Below are positions 60,556-64,000 of a stretch of 64,000 bases of DNA, piece by piece; positions within the stretch are counted from its first letter, which is position 1, and each line of letters starts with the position of its first letter. The position numbers were made by a program, and so were the translations under genes. The DNA is from Zingiber officinale. Its lineage: Eukaryota; Streptophyta; Magnoliopsida; Zingiberales; Zingiberaceae. Below the pieces are notes generated by a model. The model was not told the origin of the DNA and did no database searches. It was given only the letters and a program-made list of their open reading frames with translations. Location: the NCBI RefSeq assembly GCF_018446385.1, contig NC_056001.1, forward strand, positions 107,548,436-107,612,435, in the 5' to 3' direction.

Positions 60556-63467
60556 CTATATGACCGGTCGACCATCTTCAATATGAATAAGTTCCCCTTG
60601 TAACCTCTGGAAATCCTGCAAAGAAAGCATGAACGTGAAGTGCAGGCTGTTAATTAATATATCAAACCATTCATCACAAAGAACCCTGTCATTCTAATGA
60701 TCTAGACATTCTAATGATCTGACATAAATTTATTTAGATGATAGATGCTAACATATAACGAATAGTGAAGCACAGTTTATCTTTTATGTTTATTGTTCAT
60801 ATTGCTGCAGTCTTTTTTGAAACTGCGGAGGTTGTAAAGATTCACTATGCAAGATTACCTGATCTCCTCGTCCAAGTAAGTAATGTCCAATTCACCACGG
60901 TTTGTTCCGGGGGCTTTTATTGGAATCTGTGCACAAATGAAGAGAGAAGAATTATGGAACTCATTATCTCACAGAACCAAAGCCAGTCAATTTCAACTAG
61001 CTTCTATGTGGTTCGAAGTATTGGAAATGATAGCATGATAGAATTTGATGTGAATTTCAAAAAAGTACTTTTAATATGCCTATCAGTTGGTAAAAGACGA
61101 TTTCGCACGTCCTAGTACTCCCGTCAATCCATTTCAGGGTCAATATAGAAAAACCTTTGGAATAGTGACTGACGGATGAGGGAGACATTTAGCTGAAATT
61201 TGAATCCTAGACTTCGAATTGGTAACACCTCATGTGCTAGTCATTAGACCGTCCCGAGAGGACATCAAGTAAAATATGCCTACCAGTGCAATATATATAT
61301 ATCAGCTATTCGTTAGAACACTTAACAATCAAAATTTAGCTGCTTGTCTAACACAGAAAAATAGGTAAACGGTATTACACAAAACAAACCTAAATGACTC
61401 AATTATTGTGAATTAAGTTTGGCCGCATGAGAAAATGAAATAAGAAAAATATGAAAAAACAAATAAAAGTATAAAACTATAAATATACAAAGTAATGTAC
61501 ATAAGTCAAGAAAACATATGAGTTGGTAATCTCTAAAGAAATCCCTGTCAATTTCAGTGTACAAATATAAGTCCATTCAATCAAACTAACCCACTGCGCC
61601 AATTGGTCTGACCAGATTTGTGGACAGTTTAGATGCAACCTCAACAAATTTGAATTTGAGCCAGGCAAATTAATCAAATTGGGGTTACAGAAATTGTTGA
61701 CTATGATAACATTCCTAAACCTGGCAAAGGCATAATACAAGAATTTTACTCACCAATCCTAGTATTTTGAAAGTATCCCATTGAGCTTTCACCCTTCTAG
61801 CATTTAAAGGAATCAAATTAGCTGTTACCTGAAAATGTAAAGTTCTATTATAGATTGAGTTCCATAAAATATATACATAAATACCAAGCCAACAAATGTA
61901 AGAAAGTAAAGCATCTGTTAAAGTTTCCTACTTATCCTACTGGAGAAGTCAGATCACGATATAAAATCTTAATTCCCTCTGAACAGTTCAGTTGACTTTG
62001 CTAATAATGTACCAAGAAAACTAGTTTTTTCAATATTTATTTAATTTAACAGAACAAAAAGTCCATTCAAGATAGAAAAGTCAGAAAAGCAGTGTCTTAA
62101 AAGGATTTTATACCCATAAGTCTTCGTGCTTTGTTTACAACTTATCAAGTTTGTATCGGATGAATATGTAAAGATGCCACAAATCATACTTTTGCAATAG
62201 AAAAAAAGAAAGAGCCTTGAGAAACTATCCTGAATGATACGAGAGGTAATCATAGGGTGCCACTAAATATACGGACAACGTAGCCGTTTTGCCTGAAGAA
62301 CATGGGAAACATAGCCGTTTAGCCCGGAAGAGGTTGGCAACGTAGCCATTTATTTCAGAAAACATGGGTAACGTAAACATGGATCTCGAAACATGTAGAG
62401 AGCGTGAAAGCACAACTACAACTCTATAAAAGGTCGCTTGCTTTTGCAGGCACAAGAGGAGGTACCCATCTTAACTTGGAGGGGCATCTACTACTCTTCT
62501 TTTCCATTCTCGATTGTCATAGACTTACTTGAGCGTCGGAGTGACCGAGCCGGGACATCCCGATCATCATTCTAACCCTCTCCTTCCTTGTTGCGGATCT
62601 CTCCATAAGTCCCAACTATCCTTGGGAGATTGATGACTTGGTCAACCTCAATGCCAACTTACTGGTGGTTCATTCATCAGCGATCTTAGGTCGGATCACT
62701 GATCTTGAGAAAGTAACAACAATGGATCAATTCCTTTAGGTAGCTAAGTCAAAGGGACCACATTAAGATTAAAAGATTATATTTATGAGGCCAATTCTAA
62801 TGCAGATGAATTGCTATGAGCCAGTATAGGTGCAAATCATCAAGGTTTTTCTTTTATGTATAGAGAGACTATTAAAATTCAAATTTTCAATTATATACTC
62901 TTTTAACTTTGGCATCACGGTAAAATTGTTGTCGTGTGACTCGATGGTCACGAGTTCAAATCACATAAACAATCTCTTGCAATGCAGGATAAGGTTGCAT
63001 ACGACAAATCCTTTCTAAGACGGGAATTTCGTGCACCGGGCTGCACTTTTATACTCTTTAGCCCATCAAACTCCAAATTACAAATATACAAAATTAAACC
63101 AAATTTCTCAAAATGATTGTACCCATTACCAATTGCAGTCAGAAATGAAACTTCATAACGCAATTTCTTTGAAAAATAAGATTCATACACACTAAATCCT
63201 GATGCCTGTGTTAAGCTAGTAGTCCATGCATTAACTATATGAATATGATATAAGCACATTAAGCACATTTGAGAAATAGACTAGTGCTATTGACATGGTG
63301 TTTTTCTTTCACATAATTTAAACATCATTTTGCTGGTGCAAATAATACTAATTTGAACTAAGAATCACCTGGTTAAAATAGGGCCAGGTCTCCATATTCT
63401 GGGCTCGTAAAGTGTCGACATTTATTGCTTGATAGATCTTTCCATTGGGTCGTAGAAACTTTGGTCT
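60556..63467 (-). CDS. Last three exons of an unrecognised gene, incomplete at its N terminus
   Basis: Three exons, all in phase 0 with GT-AG junctions: 63467-63369 ([20 protein letters not shown]..., 33 codons), 61828-61754 ([20 protein letters not shown]..., 25 codons) and 60615-60556 ([19 protein letters not shown], stop). Together they give a 77-residue C terminus with an even amino-acid mix and no stops. I do not recognise the family. Earlier exons would lie above 63468; none was found before the window edge. An Au-type SINE sits in the intron 61829-63368 and another dispersed repeat in the intron 60616-61753. The consistent phase and clean splice sites are the main evidence that this is real. 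Confidence 0.7.
61114..61264. repeat. Dispersed repeat in an intron
   Basis: A segment (gtactcccgtcaatcc to gaccgtcccgaga) that reads like a familiar monocot dispersed repeat, perhaps SINE-related. Family and ends are not certain. Confidence 0.35.
62905..63050 (+). mobile_element. Au-type SINE
   Basis: It contains GTCACGAGTTCAAATC (tRNA-like B box), CTCTTGCAATGCAGGATAAG and GTGCACCGGGCTGC, the order seen in Au SINEs. ATACTCTTT occurs at both ends (62895-62903 and 63051-63059), consistent with a target duplication. It lies in an intron of the leftward gene, in the opposite orientation. Confidence 0.85.
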
Positions 63468-64000
63468 CTGAGAGAATTCATTGTTAGTGTTTACATAACT
63501 TTTTAAAGTAGCATGACAAACTTTCAGATAAACAGAGGAAAAAACAACACAGAACATCTACTATAACAAATTCTTAATTATCAGGGAAATGTGTGAGACT
63601 TGATGCTTTTAGAAAAAGAAACTAAAGAAGTATGAGGGAAGAAGTTGATATTCATTATTCCATATCAGGATACATGCTTATATATTTTTACAGATTGTGT
63701 GAAAGCATTGTTATGGTGTTAAAGCATTAACTAAAGTGCTGCTATAGGTTAGCATTAGCGTGGCTACTGGCAGGGGTGGCTAATTACAATGGATTGGCAA
63801 ATGGCAGTATGGTGACTACTACTCTATTAGGGGGGCTAACAAAATATTTACTAAGTGCAAAAGTGCATACAAGACCCATAAGCATATATTAGCATTAAGG
63901 GAAAATTACTGAAATGTGACAAATGCGATATAAATGTCAAAGAACAGAGGAGTCCTAACAGATTAAAGAACTGAGAGTAACTAGGGGCAACCTTACGAGA

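Overview
This is a plant nuclear window, most likely from a monocot genome rich in transposons. A Zingiberales origin is a guess from the TB1-like TCP gene and the repeat style; no marker here proves it. I can support five host genes. Each gene sits in a small low-repeat island, and most of the rest is nested transposable elements.

Layout. 1.6-6.7 kb: a 12-exon minus-strand gene for a probable chloroplast protein, tentatively PAB-like (chloroplast ATP synthase biogenesis). 7.66-8.60 kb: an intronless RAV (AP2 + B3) transcription factor on the plus strand; the two genes diverge from a shared region of about 0.8 kb. 8.8-18.8 kb: LTR-retroelement fossils, including two long LTRs of one family in opposite orientation. 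19.7-21.4 kb: a two-exon minus-strand gene for a PB1-domain protein, with a hAT-type MITE just past its stop. 22-25.7 kb: tandem duplications and retroelement remnants. 54.7-55.7 kb: an intronless TB1/CYC-type TCP gene. 60.6-63.5 kb: the last three exons of an unrecognised minus-strand gene that probably continues past the window.

The most interesting region is 25.75-48.17 kb. Two inverted repeats of about 455 bp, roughly 85% alike by eye, face each other. Just inside the left one a broken FAR1/FHY3-type (Mutator-like) transposase gene reads rightward. Just inside the right one a broken gene reads leftward, with a plant-mobile-domain/DUF1985-like start and a Ulp1-like (C48) protease end. The space between the two convergent genes holds a tandem array of about 393-bp units. 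I read this as one old two-gene Mutator-like element, about 10-11 kb before later insertions split it: a long solo LTR carrying a hAT MITE, an 82-bp SINE-like insert, Ty3/gypsy debris, a second solo LTR and an LTR element with both ends. Exact target-site duplications let most of this order be read directly.

Other structured parts are a TRIM retrotransposon with its own nested LTR (49.8-50.9 kb), an array of self-complementary short repeats (49.0-52.5 kb), several hAT MITEs with clear 8-bp target duplications, and an Au-type SINE inside an intron. I saw no CRISPR array, rRNA gene, convincing tRNA gene or organellar insert. All calls come from reading the sequence by eye; no database search was made.
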